From contig JADANN010000174.1 of NCBI GenBank assembly GCA_018806985.1, positions 451,501 to 515,500 on the forward strand: a stretch of 64,000 nucleotides of DNA. Direction: 5' to 3'. Positions 22,033 through 34,300 of the stretch are shown here, piece after piece; within the stretch, counting starts at the first letter, position 1; each line of letters starts with the position of its first letter. This DNA comes from Angiostrongylus vasorum (Eukaryota > Nematoda > Chromadorea > Rhabditida > Metastrongylidae). Under the pieces are notes generated by a model, which ran no database searches, was not told the origin of the DNA, and saw only the letters and a program-made list of their open reading frames with translations. The translations under genes and the position numbers were made by a program.

Positions 22033-22455
22033 CGTAAGTTTCCGATATTTTTGGGAATATTTGAAGTTCTAGGTGAAGCTGATAAAGTGAAGTTGTCTGA
22101 AACGCTTGGAATAACTCTTACGTTTCTCAGTTGACTATGGGCTCCTTTAGTCTGCTTCTCAGTCGTTTCGTTCTATTTTGAATTATTGTTATGCCACTGC
22201 TCAACACACTAAGAAAAAGGTGACTATAGTCGCATGCTACATTCTGCCAGTGCTACGAAACTGCAATTCCTTAACATCTTATTGGGAAAAAATCACTTCC
22301 AAAAATCTTGTAGATCAGTTGTCTTTCTAAGCGTGAAGTCGATTGATTCTTTTCTTTAATATATTTAGTAACTGAAATATTCTGCACTTTGTACACTCAC
22401 TCGTTATTTTCAAATCGGTCATAACATTTTGGTTCTAATAATACTTAAGTACTTG

Positions 22456-22832
22456 GACGGCCCGTCCTCATTAGTTGTGCGGGTCCCAGCATAATCTCCA
22501 ATTTTTTGGAGACTTGCTGGTTTAGCCATTGTGGTTCACTGGAATTCCGAGTTCAGCATGGACAAAGTATGCCCCAGGTGGTCACCACCACAGGGTAGTC
22601 GCAGCCCTTGTGGATCAGAGTGAGATTTTCCACCATTCGACTAGTTTAATACCAGGACAGTGATCGATCCTGGTATTGATTTACTCTTGCCTAGGCTTCC
22701 TGATGGAAAAGCTGGACCCCTTCTCAGCTTGGGTGACCCTGCTGAAGGGATTAATCCCCTTGCTGTACATTGCAGTCCGACACCCAGGAACACCTCCCAG
22801 TTACGATGAGGCGGTAAACCGTTAGGGAGGGG
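22456..22832 (-). repeat. Family A repeat, copy 4
   Basis: Full-length - strand copy, GGCCCGTCCTCATTAGTTG at the left and GAGGCGGTAAACCGTTAGG at the right. It lies between the coiled-coil exon and the GC-rich frame. Confidence 0.85.
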
Positions 22833-23044
22833 TTTGAATAATATGCCATGTTATCCCCCAAACATTTTTTTTGGTGTCTATAGCGATGTCCTGGTTTTCT
22901 TTCATCTAATGACAGCGGCAGCAACCCTGTTTATCCTATGCTTGAAAAAAAACTTCTTAGGTAGCTTTATGATAAAAAAATGAGGTCTTTTTCTTAACGC
23001 TTCTGTCCGTTTTGTAAGTGGCATGTTGATGGGAGATTTCAATG

Positions 23045-23292
23045 TTTTCTAATGGCAAAAAAGCGCATGACAAATGCCAATCTGCAAGAGCTGACCGAAT
23101 GAGCGACGAGCGCCCACTTCCAGGCATCCGGAGTGGCGGGCAACATGACGCGATGGATGGCGACGATGGAGTCGCGCTGTCTCGCCGTGTGTCGACAACC
23201 GGTCGGCCGAGGCGGCGACAAGCAGCGCCGGCGCCAGGCCGCCTCCGCCCTCGACGGCGCCGACGACGTGATAGTCTTTCGGCGGAACTGAC
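23045..23292 (+). other. GC-rich open frame with one in-frame TGA, possible exon
   Basis: Within AT-rich DNA this segment is strongly GC-rich. One + frame has G or C at nearly every third codon position from 23101 to the stop at 23289-23291. The same frame is open upstream of one TGA (23098-23100), starting with an ATG at 23053. Translation downstream includes GNMTRWMATMESRCLAV and a basic, Ala/Asp-rich tail ending FRRN. It could be a last exon using the AG at 23130, a gene broken by one nonsense change, or a GC-rich repeat. No family is recognised. Confidence 0.35.
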
Positions 23293-24747
23293 TGGCTCTT
23301 CAGCCCGCTTGCTGGTCATGCCGATATCTCATGAAGCATGAGCGAGTTTTTTGTCTAGTGCAGACTACGGTAGTCAGAAGCATTGCGCAAAAGAGGGATT
23401 TGGGCCGATGTAACTGAGTGAGTTCTATGAGATGTACTTTTGATGCGGGTGATGTATGGTGTCAGTTTCACGAAAATCCATGGCAAAAAAGTATTCCAGC
23501 TAGTAGGGGAACTATTTAACCTACTAAGAGCTTTCTATTTTTGCCAAGCTTCATTATCTGTCACCTCCGTCCACTATGACCAATACGTTTCATCTGCGCC
23601 TGAATTCATTTATCATATTGTTTCTTTAGCCAGATAAGGGAGCTGAAAGGCAAATCTTTTCATTAATACGTTGGCAATTAAATTTGCTATGCGAAAGCAG
23701 CTAAAGTGAAATCCCTGTATAAAGGACACGTCATCAGTGTCTGCAATGTCCTAAGCTGCGACATCGGAAGGAACACTTCACCTTTACCCAGAGTAGCTCA
23801 AAGCTTACCCGAAACCGATTGAAGTTTCTGATTCCAGAAAAAATTTTCTATTTTTCTTACTTTCGACTTTTCTGGTTTCAAGCAGGTCGGATCGTTTCGG
23901 CAACTACGTTCTATTATAATGACGATGTGAATATGTGTTGTATGAAAGCCTTTATGGTGTTTAGTGTTGTCGAAGTTCCATAAATCCTCGCTTATCTGCC
24001 CCGTCGTTCCCCTTATCGGTATTCTTTTCTGATATTCTGAGATGGCTGTTTGACCACTGTGATGGTTGTTGAACAGGCTCAACGTCTTCTAATGCTGTTA
24101 CCTTGTTCTTCGATTAGTGAATAAAACAAATTTATACAGAATGTTAACATGTGCTTTTTATGAATTGTTTTCTCCCTATAAATTTCACACTTCTGAGCAA
24201 GTCATTGTATTTTGTCGTATGAGTTTATGCATGTTGTAGAAAACTTCCTGAACCTTGTAGTTTTCCAGATAACAGCTTTTTGCCCGGAATAAAGGTCAGA
24301 TTGAAAATTTCGAGATGGCTAGCAAATGCGAAAAAATGCAAATGCCAATATTAACGAAATTACTATCTAAATGCGTTTAACATATCCGACGACGTGAGCA
24401 CTGTAGGAGTCATGGAGGACGCGACAGTGTTGTCTGCCTTCAGGTTCAAATTTCAGCTGGTAGTGGATTTAATTAGTTTGAACAGAAGCTATACGAATCT
24501 AAAATGTTTATCTACAGGAAAGAAGTTCCGCTGTTTTACCACGCTGAATTTCTGATTTTGCGGATTTCGTGACAAATGTTCCTTCATTTTTTTGCGTCGA
24601 AGCTCAAATTTCAAACTCAAAAGCAAATGAACCATTGGGAACACCAATATGTCGTTTATATTCACAGCTGCCTCTCGCTCGATGAAATTTTTAAAAAATC
24701 TTCGCTAAATTTCGTCATCAAATTTTCGAATGTTTTAGTTCTACATA

Positions 24748-24749
<2 letters not shown>

Positions 24750-24831
<82 letters not shown>

Positions 24832-24832
24832 C
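24750..24832. repeat. (AT)n microsatellite next to family A copy 5
   Basis: About 80 bp of AT dinucleotides with one TATG interruption, ending directly at the left border of a family A copy. The + strand ORF through it is meaningless. Confidence 0.95.
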
Positions 24833-25216
24833 CTTGAATGACCCTGTCTTCACTGGTTGTGCGAGCCCCAACAAAATTTTCATTTTTTTTAGAGTATTGC
24901 TGATTTAGTTAGTGTAGTTCGCTAGAGTCCCGAGGTCAGCCCTAGCCAAAGTCTGTCCCAGGTCGTCACCACCACAGGTAGTCGTCGCCCTTGTGTATCA
25001 GAGGGAAATTTGCCACCATGCGACTAGTTTTATACCAGGGTGGTGGTAGATCCAGGTATTGGTTTACTCTTAGCTGGGTTCCCTAATGAAAACGCCAGAC
25101 TCTATCTCATCTGCTTGTTAGACCCTGCTGGGAGATGAATCCCCCGCTGTACATCGCAGCCCGACACCCAGGAACACCTCCCAGCCACGATGAGGCATTA
25201 AACCGTTGGGAGGATA
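24832..25216 (-). repeat. Family A repeat, copy 5
   Basis: Full-length - strand copy: TGACCCTGTCTTCACTGG at the left, GAGGCATTAAACCGTTGGG at the right, and the B-box-like element as GATGAATCCCCCGC. Confidence 0.85.
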
Positions 25217-25479
25217 TATGCGGTAAGTCGTATGTATGCCGTTAGTATGGTAGAACAAAGTAGCTTCTTTAAATATGTAGAGTTCCGAACTTCTTAAATC
25301 CTCCAGTAATCAGAAGATTACCGTCAGTTGTCGAAAAATCATTTTCGTTGCGAAATAATCAGATCTACTTGTTTTAAGTTTTATTCCAATATTTTTGCAT
25401 TCCATCGATCACCGATGCCTAGTAAATAAATCATGAGCAGTTTCCATCTTCTAAAGATGATATTCAATAATAAACGCAA

Positions 25480-25670
25480 GGTCTCTCGTTCGAACCTGCT
25501 TCTTGCCGACGAAGCCACCAAATCTTTCGCAGTCGGAAAATTGGTGCCCAACTTGTCTGGGGACTGTTCCCTTCGATCTACATGGGCAGGCTACTATTTT
25601 ATGTGAGAAAGACTTTTAAAGCTTTTCTACAACTATATCCCAGAATTCCAATAGAGTGCACTAAAGCAGC
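25480..25670 (+). repeat. Family C SINE, truncated
   Basis: Begins at CAAGGTCTCTCGTTCGAACC, a near-perfect B box, so the A-box end is missing or diverged. GTCGGAAAATTGGTGCCCAA and CTTGTCTGG blocks shared with the other copies follow. Confidence 0.55.
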
Positions 25671-26449
25671 ATTCGGCGACATTTATGAAGGAGACAAAAT
25701 GCTAAAGCGGCAACGGGATCCACATGGAAGTCTGAAGACATCGGTGGGATGACAAATGAGGGGCCATGAGTCCAACCAGAGAGGTGCTGTGATTCGCACA
25801 ATGTGGAGAATAAATATCGTGCCATATAAATAAACAAATAATGACAATTGTGACAATTATGACCTAAAATGGAGGATGCAAAACATAGCAAATCACACAG
25901 AATGGCCACTGCTGAACGGCTGTTTCTTCTAAGAATCACGTCAACGCAAAACGTTTCACCATGTTTTTATGAACTTTTCTGTTCGAATCCTAATTCATCT
26001 CCCGCAGAAAATTTGTTCCCATAGATGTGAACGTTACGTGGAAAACAAATTAACTGAACTATAAGACAAAAAATTACGAGGTCCCAAGCAACGACGCAAG
26101 CATCTTCATGCCGCTGTTATGAATTCGTCGTTGAATTTGATGTGAATTCGACGTGTACATCCGCTTTCTTAGGATCAGCTTACAAACAAAATTTTCTGCT
26201 GGTTGACAGGCTACTGTGCTAGAAGTTAGTTGATCGACCTCATAAGGAGAATTCAACAGACATGCACACACTATACTATGCTTTTTGAGATCACTTTAAT
26301 CGGTCTCATAAATGGCGCATAGCGGGTGGTTACATCACAGATCGCAGCTGCAATAAATCTAGTGTTTGCCACTATAAGTTCATTTGATTCGAACGGAAGA
26401 CTTCGAAACGTTGTAAGTCGATCATATCAATGATAAAAGGAGAAAAGAT

Positions 26450-26620
26450 AAAGCATTCAGCGTTTAACGATCTCTGAGAGATGCGCAGTGCAATCGACTT
26501 CATGTAGAAGTGACTGAATGCATTCTAAACTATACACGGACTTTCAGTGGCCGACCGATGTATCCAGTCAGTGCTACTTATATACCCAAAGAAATTTGGC
26601 ATTCATTAGCCGAACTCCGG
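26450..26620 (-). repeat. Family B SINE, 3' half
   Basis: Contains the tail and middle of the family on the - strand (CAATCGACTTCATGTAGAAG, CTTTCAGTGGCCGACCGATG) and stops before the tRNA-like head. Confidence 0.65.
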
Positions 26621-26639
26621 TAGGATGAAACACGCTGAA

Positions 26640-27430
26640 TCTCGTGCGAGAGAACGAACCAACAAACCTGTGGTGCAACCCCAAGTATGCTGGGATACGA
26701 GCAAAACTCGGAATCTTAGGTGCTCTTCAAAGCTGCTATTACCTTTTCCGAGGGCTCATGTGTTATCCACTGTACCAACTGAGGCTCTTGCTTTGCATTT
26801 CTCTCAGCCAGTTTTCAGTTTTTAGCCAACCCCGTGTACATTCCAAGGATCCTCCAACCAATTACACACATCCCACAAGAATGATGCGAATAACTCTTAA
26901 TGGACTTGGTCTTTCCAATGTGAATCTCAGAGACGCTATTTGCTTTCCAGAAAGTGTAGAGATAGAGAACAAAGCAATTTGTCGACAGAAGTAGGCATCA
27001 TTATTTCTCTGCTTCATCAAGAAACACCTTCTATCGGTCATAAAATGCATGTAAGCCTACTGTTTCTTCTTTGATCCAGCTTTCACATCTCTGGAAAAAT
27101 TTTTTTCAGTGGAAAACTTGAACGGTATTTTTGCTAAACAAAAAAAACTGTGGTCATTGACCGAAAAGAAGGTAGATAGCCAGGGTTGTTCTTGGTAGAG
27201 CAATATAAAGCTGAGACTGCATATAAAATTTAACACCACTAGAGACACTCCTTTGTGGTGAACTTTTCCGGATCCAACCTTAACGATGCTGAGATATTTC
27301 CAAAACTCCGGACCGCAGGTGTCTGCGGTAGGGAACGAACGCGCTATTACCCTTTCCCGGGGACTAACGCGTTCACCACTACACTGTGCTGTTCCTTCGT
27401 TTCGCCTGCCTCTCCAGCTGTTTTCTAAAT
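26640..27430 (-). repeat. Two family D SINEs in the same orientation
   Basis: 26640-26830 is a diverged copy (GCTATTACCTTTTCCGAGGG, TTTCTCTCAGCCAG). 27280-27430 is a better one, with GATGCTGAGATATTTCC, the GGACCGCAGGTGTCTGCGG palindromic block and CGCGCTATTACCCTTTCCC. The open frames over both are repeat-derived. Confidence 0.65.
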
Positions 27431-28312
27431 CCGTTCAAAATAGAAATATGTTTAGAATGCGACGAAGGTACATATTCTCAGTGAACGGTAGTTCTTTCAC
27501 TTTAAACCAGGCCAAATTTCATAGGAAGGAGCATTTGTACTTCTCGGTTGCATATACGTAACAACTAACTAACAACTAAAGCGATTTGCGTTTTCAGACT
27601 CTTACAATTTCCATTCCACGTTTGAGTACTAGTAATAATGTGAAAATATATAAATGCACGAAAATAGCTTACGCTTGACTAATGAAATAAACCTAACAGA
27701 TGAAGCTGTTGTTAAGACCTTAGAATAAAAGGTAAAAGATTCTATTGCAGAAAAGCTCGGATGAGGCGTTCATTTGAGGAAAAAACTCGATCATTCTGGA
27801 TTACATGGTGGTAGACGCTTTCAATGATTTATAGAGCTAAATTGGACAATTCAATTACTAATGAGAATTAAGTTACTAATGGGCAACTGAAACGGAGTGA
27901 ACCCAGTCATAAAACCATTTCAGTACCATGCAGAGTACTTCAGACTTGCTTTGAATTGAGTAGTCAAGCAGGATGCTGAAGAAAGGTCAGGAAGTGAAGA
28001 ACGAATCAAGAGAAGTCAAGTAGTAAAGATAGCATATGTACCTACGACGATGTGATGGACAAAATGCTAAGACACTAACCAATGCATTCGAAAATTCCGT
28101 GAAATGTTCGCGTATTGAAAAAATTTCAGACTTCAGAAAGAAAATTGATACAATTCGGTATTTGGTGTTTGAAAGAGACCCGGAAAAACACTTTGGACAT
28201 TCCCAAAAAAGTCTGAATGACTCGAAGAACTTTAGTGGCGAGTTCCAAACAGTGCAAAAGAAATCCCATGAACTCTCGTTGATGGGGGTTCACTCGCATT
28301 TGCGTCTAAAAT

Positions 28313-31300
28313 TTACTCTAACTCTTTGAAATCGGCTCTCTCGCCATTCTCCTTTTCGAATTGAATCCTATAGTGGATATTCAGCGACCGAATCCAAGCC
28401 TAAAATAATGATCAGACTGTTACAGAGAAGATACCACCAGTTCAATAAAAGTGCAGAATCATAAAACTAACTTGTTCGTTACCGAATTTCACCTTGTACA
28501 CACCTTCCCCGAGGGTTTTGATTCGCAAGTAGTCGACAGTTGGCATTCCAGGATAGTCAAAGTCCGGACACCAGTCTAAAGAAGTTTGAATGCACAAGAA
28601 AATTTCGATCCAATAAGGGTTACATGCTGCGTTCGATTTCGCACTACAGTTAATACGTAAAGCATTCAATCATCTACGGAGTTAACTGTTAACATCAGAG
28701 CAGGTTTTTCCGACGCAATAGAAAACAGTTTGTTAACGTGACTAAAGAACTTTTCTTCCAATGTTTCTTCTTGACTGTAGTCGTCCGTTTGTCAAAGATT
28801 TGGGAAATTTTTCAACTGCAGTAATAATCATATCAGCTATAGCAGCACAAAAGACCTGTGCCAATAAGAACGATGCACAATACCTGCAGTAAAGAAATAA
28901 CTACATACGTGAGTAATAATGAAACGTGGTGCGGCTAATCAAGATAAAAACATACCGTTAAGCTTATCTATAGCGTGGTCGACTGTAGTTAAATCCGCAC
29001 TGTACCAAATGCCCATACCGTATGTCCGATCGCAGAATCTGAAACAAATCAACAATTTTCACCATAGCTGGAAACATGACCGTCCGGAAAAAATCCACAG
29101 TCACAGTCACAATATCCCGAACCACTTTTGAACCTTTTGGTGAACACTGACGCGTATGAAGAGTAAGGAGAATGTTCTCTATCATGTAGATAACTTTCTA
29201 CATTTTTTGATACTATCATACGTCTAGTGTGGCACAGTGGTCGGAGGATCCCTGCAACACCCCCCATGGCCCACCAAGCTTTCCATCCCTCCGGGGTCGG
29301 CAAATCGGCTCGATACAACGGTAGGCCACCGCGAATCATTATAAAGGCCAGATATGCATTCAGTCACCGCCAAACAATGCTTAATGAAGTAAAATGCATA
29401 CCGCATCCATCAGGGATTGATTAGCCGAGAGCTTTACCCTTTATCCTTTTGTCATACGTCTCTTATGTTATCTGTACAATGTTCTACTCTGACTGATGTC
29501 ATCGGCATGTCGTAAGTTCTCTACGATCACTATGCATCGATTTCGTAACATACTTACACTGCGCAACCCGTGCAAAGAATGAAATGAGAACAAAACATAC
29601 GTTATCTCTGTAGCCTCTTTTCTCGATGGCTGCACATTATATTACTTTGTGATCCTCAACGATGTAAGGCTTCGACAATGTCGCATGTTCTGTCCATTCA
29701 TAAACCGCCTATAAGGTCCACCATTGATTTATGGACCCATACCAATATATTGACTCGCTTCCACCTGACCATGTTCTTCGTAACCGACATTACATTATGT
29801 CCTTTTTTTCTCATTTTTACTTAACCACTGTTGTAGAAGACATTTTGTCATTGCCAGTGTTCCGTCTTGCTTATTACAACATCTTTCCTTACTGGTTACG
29901 TTATTGTTAGCATTTTTTTTACAGTTACGTTCTTCACTTTGCCGTCTCATCATTGTTGTACGAATATTGTTGTATGTAAAAGCTTAATTGCCCGAAGTTT
30001 GAAGCATCGAAATGGGGGCACGAGGAAGTCACCGTTTCAAGGATGCAAAAATACATTCTAGATAAATTTCTTAATGTGGAGTTCCATTCCCATGTAACAC
30101 CATAGGACTGAGGTGGCGTGGTGTTTAAGGCTGCTATATGTTGCAAGTGGTCGTTGATGAAATTTCGCGCCCCGAGCTCACAAAACCTTCCATCACTCCG
30201 ATGTCAGCGAATTGTTATCAGGTTTGTTTGAGAAGACAAGCAAACTGATTTGACTCATCGTTAAACCTCGGTGAATTGTTGACGCCTTCCCTTAAGACTG
30301 ACCAACACCGAATACATTATTCATCATGACACCTTATCATTTTCGCCAATTAGTCGACCTTTTTCTACGTTGACAAAGTTTTAAGAATCCATACTGTCGC
30401 CGAATAATCGTATTTTTTCGGCAGTGTGACGCTAAAGAAGTCAAAATTATTCAGTCATAAAAAAAGTATAGCAATATGTCTCCCATTCTCCTAGATGGTC
30501 TTAGAACGAATGAATGTTACCGTCCAACACAATTATTTTAACAAAATCTGCGATTAATACTGCGTCAATTTATATCGGCGGAAATCGAGAGCGTGATGGA
30601 TCTTACCTGAAGTAGAACGCTTAGGAATTTCACGAAAGAACGATGTTAAAATACCTGTTGATAACTATATAGGTGGGCTCGTGGTCGGAGACAACGAAGG
30701 TGACGATCTTCATCTTTCCCGCTGGGATGACAGCACAGCTAAGCTCGTCGAGATTGGGTGCATTCTTATCTGGGGTCCAATAGAGCTCTTGAGGAATCGG
30801 ATCGAATGGGATACTCAGGCGATCACTAAATTGGTTCTTTGATGATGGCAGTGACACACAAATCGAGTGAAGCTATGATGCAACGATGATTGCTAGAATT
30901 CAATGAACACGCTATGGTACGTTGATTTGTTACGATACCGACAGTGGTCTTTTGAACTTGAAAACAAAATTCATCCCTACGGATTAAGAAACTAGCGCAC
31001 CGACACATTCCATCGCCATTAGAATCGACAAGTTTCCCTCCCCAGTATGCGGGGATGTTTTCGGCCTTAGCATACTGTAAATACCAAGAGATTACCAAAT
31101 ATTTAATTGCATACACAATGAATGTCTTTATTGTTCAAGAAGTTTATCTCATGAAATACGAGGTAGTCGGAAATGGCTTTCGTTTGAAACAAAAAAATGA
31201 GTGGTGGTCAGGCATGCAATTGCAGAGCTCATCGCTGGAGACGAAAGGGGTTGGGCACGCTCTAACTCTCAGCCTCGGTGAGCCATCCAAAGGGTAGATT

Positions 31301-34300
31301 CTAATGAAGTTCTGGGTTTGCAGCTACTAGCATTTATTTATTTATTTATTTATTTATTTTGTTTATTACTGCATAGCTAGACAACACATGCATCACATTT
31401 TGGGAATCATATCTCGCACTCGATTGGTTTTCTCTTATCCACTATACATAAAAGTCCCGGGGCGTTTTCATGTGGCCTCCCGCTGCTGGCCGAAGATTTC
31501 TTCGCCTTTGTCATGAGTGCCACTGAATGCTGGTCGTAGCGATCCTCCCTGGAATCCTGAGATAGCTGAGCCAGAACGTTCTCCCATGAATGAAAAGAAG
31601 TCAGCTTGTCCGGATAAGTCTGGTGTCAATCCTCCGATACTAGAGGCATGAGAGGCTTAGCCAGGAGCGGAGTCGAATCACCGCCTGATCAGGTTTCCAG
31701 TCCGCGCTATGAACGGGATAAGTACTGTGCTACTTGCCGTTCGCAATAAAGTGCGTACAAAGAGTTTCTTTTTATTTCTTTTACATGACCTGTCATCACA
31801 TTTGCTGCCGATCCCAGCACTACTTGCATTCGATTCATTTTCCCTGCATTCAATGTCCACACAGGTCTTCGAACATTTCGCTCATTGTTTCGGTTGCTCT
31901 TGAGGTTCTCGCCTTCTTTACGGATGTCGTAGAATGCTGATCGAGTCAGTTTTTTCTAACAATCTTGAAATAGCCAAGCTAACGCGATCCCACATAGATT
32001 GGAGAAAAGCACTAGGAGTGAGGCGAACCAGCTCCCTTGGCTTGTGATGGACTGCACCAGTAACCACTGCGTTACCCCCGCTCTCCACTACGGGCTAGAA
32101 AATCTGAGATATGAAAATCAATTGGTACGTTGACTTCCACAGCATTCGTGATTTTGTCGAAACCCAAGCTTACGTAGTAAAAGTTTTTTTCAATCATGGT
32201 ATGGGAACAGTCTCTTTCAAGTCACCGAAATTTCTCCCGCGTTGATTGAAAATGTTATATTATCAAAGACAGAACGTAGTCGGCAATTTCTAACAAACAC
32301 GACTTGACCTAATTGGTTCTAGGGAAAACTGGACTGGAATTCTTTCCTGTTTAATTTGCCTTCTATCATAAAACAAGTCAACACACAGTAAGAGATAAGG
32401 AACAGTTGCAAACAGAAAGAAACAAAGCGAACAAAATCACCTTTTGCACCAAACTTTTCCAATCACTGTTAGTTCTGCAGATTTTCACTTTACTTCGAGT
32501 TCTTTCCGGAATTAACGGAGCAATCGTCTGTAAAAAATAGATGGACTATGGCAATCACTCTAAGAATCTAATCAGAGTGGAAAAAACAATCATTGGTGTA
32601 GCTTGTATAATGCTGAGATAATTGCAAAGCTCCGGACCGCAGGTGTCTGCGGTGGGAAACGAACGTGCTATTGCCCTTTCTGGGTGAGCAATCAAATAAA
32701 AAGGTTAAGATTGTGATTATAACTATAGCCTCAGCTTAACTGGGTTCAATGCCGATTTGGGCTCCTCAGACCAATCCCGTTGACGGGTGATTGCTGATGG
32801 CAAGTGATCGATAGAACTAGCTGAGAGACAGGCGAAACGAAGGACCCGCATGGTGTGGTGGTGAACGCGTTACTCCCCGGAAAGGACAATAACGCGTTCA
32901 TTCCTCACCACAGACACCTGCGGTCTGAAGTTTTGCAAATATTTCAGCATTATACAAGTTATATCTCGCAACATACCATGCCCTTAAAAAAGAATAGGCA
33001 GTAAATAAAAAGGTTATGATTGTAATCATTGGTGTAATTTGAGCTGGGAAAAAATTCCACTAAAAGGAGATTCAACAGTTCTCAATGATTTCAGCTTAAT
33101 CCAGCAACGAAATTTTGCCTTTGTGGCCTAAAAAATAGTCTAAAATTGAAATATTTGGAAATTTTTTCGGCGAAGCTTACAATGTAAATTAAGAAATTCT
33201 TTAACACCCGTTGGAACTCTCTTTCAATAGAAAAGGGTCGAGATTTTCAGTGATCGGTTTTGACACTAACAAAAATTGCTAAAGTTTTCAGGGTTTTGCC
33301 TATGGGGCAGGAGCTTAGATCTGTGCAGATCATCCTCGACCTTCTTACCTTCCATAAGAGGCTTATAAACGATGGCGCGTTCACAATAAGCATTTGAGAG
33401 ATCCATTCCGGATAGTTTGTGTACACAGAAGCCCATAGAATACGATACGGTCCTAAATTTACAGCCATAGACAAAAGGATAATTAGTATTCAGCGAATCC
33501 GTTGCTATTTATTTATCTGAAAAATAGTGTCGGTTTTACTGTTTCATACTCTGAGGTGTTGTTTTTTAAATAACGTCTCAACGCTGAGTGCTCAAGTAAT
33601 TCTTCGTATTCTTGTTGAGTAAACGCGAGATGTTATTTTATTTCTTTATTTACGTACAAGCTGACGTTTCGGTGGATTTCGCCTTCCTCAGAGCCTGGAA
33701 AGGTCAAGTTGACAGCAATCTATTCGGTCAAACACCTCCATAACCAAACAGAGAAAACGCTGAACCAAGATTTCAATCACATTGAACACAGCTTTGCACA
33801 CTCACTGCTTTCTATGAGTCTTCCACTGAGTATGGCGCGTGGAGACCAACCGCACAGAGTTCACATGGAATCGTAATGTGCCCATCTCATCAGAATAACA
33901 GCCTTATATACTGCCCAATATCACGCGTTACAATGAGGCATTCTTCCCTGCGGTTCATTTCCGGATTTTTGGAATTAATCCAGAACGCCTCGAGAGTTTT
34001 GCGCGCTTGTGTTCTCGATTCCTGCGCGAGGATCGTGACACGTACTTCAAAGTGCTCTGCGTTATGTCTCTGGGTCCTATGCGTGCCTACTGGGTGATTT
34101 TTTATGCGGACACAGAGTGGTCTACCCGTTTCGGCAATGTATTCGTTTCCGCACGCCTTACAAGAGACCAAACAGAGAAATCACATAGACTGTACCCGAG
34201 CTCGGTATTTTGAGTTCAATGTGATTGAAATCTATATTTTGTGTTCAATGTGATTGAAATGTAGGTTTAGCATTTTCTCTGTTTGGTTATGGAGGTGTTT

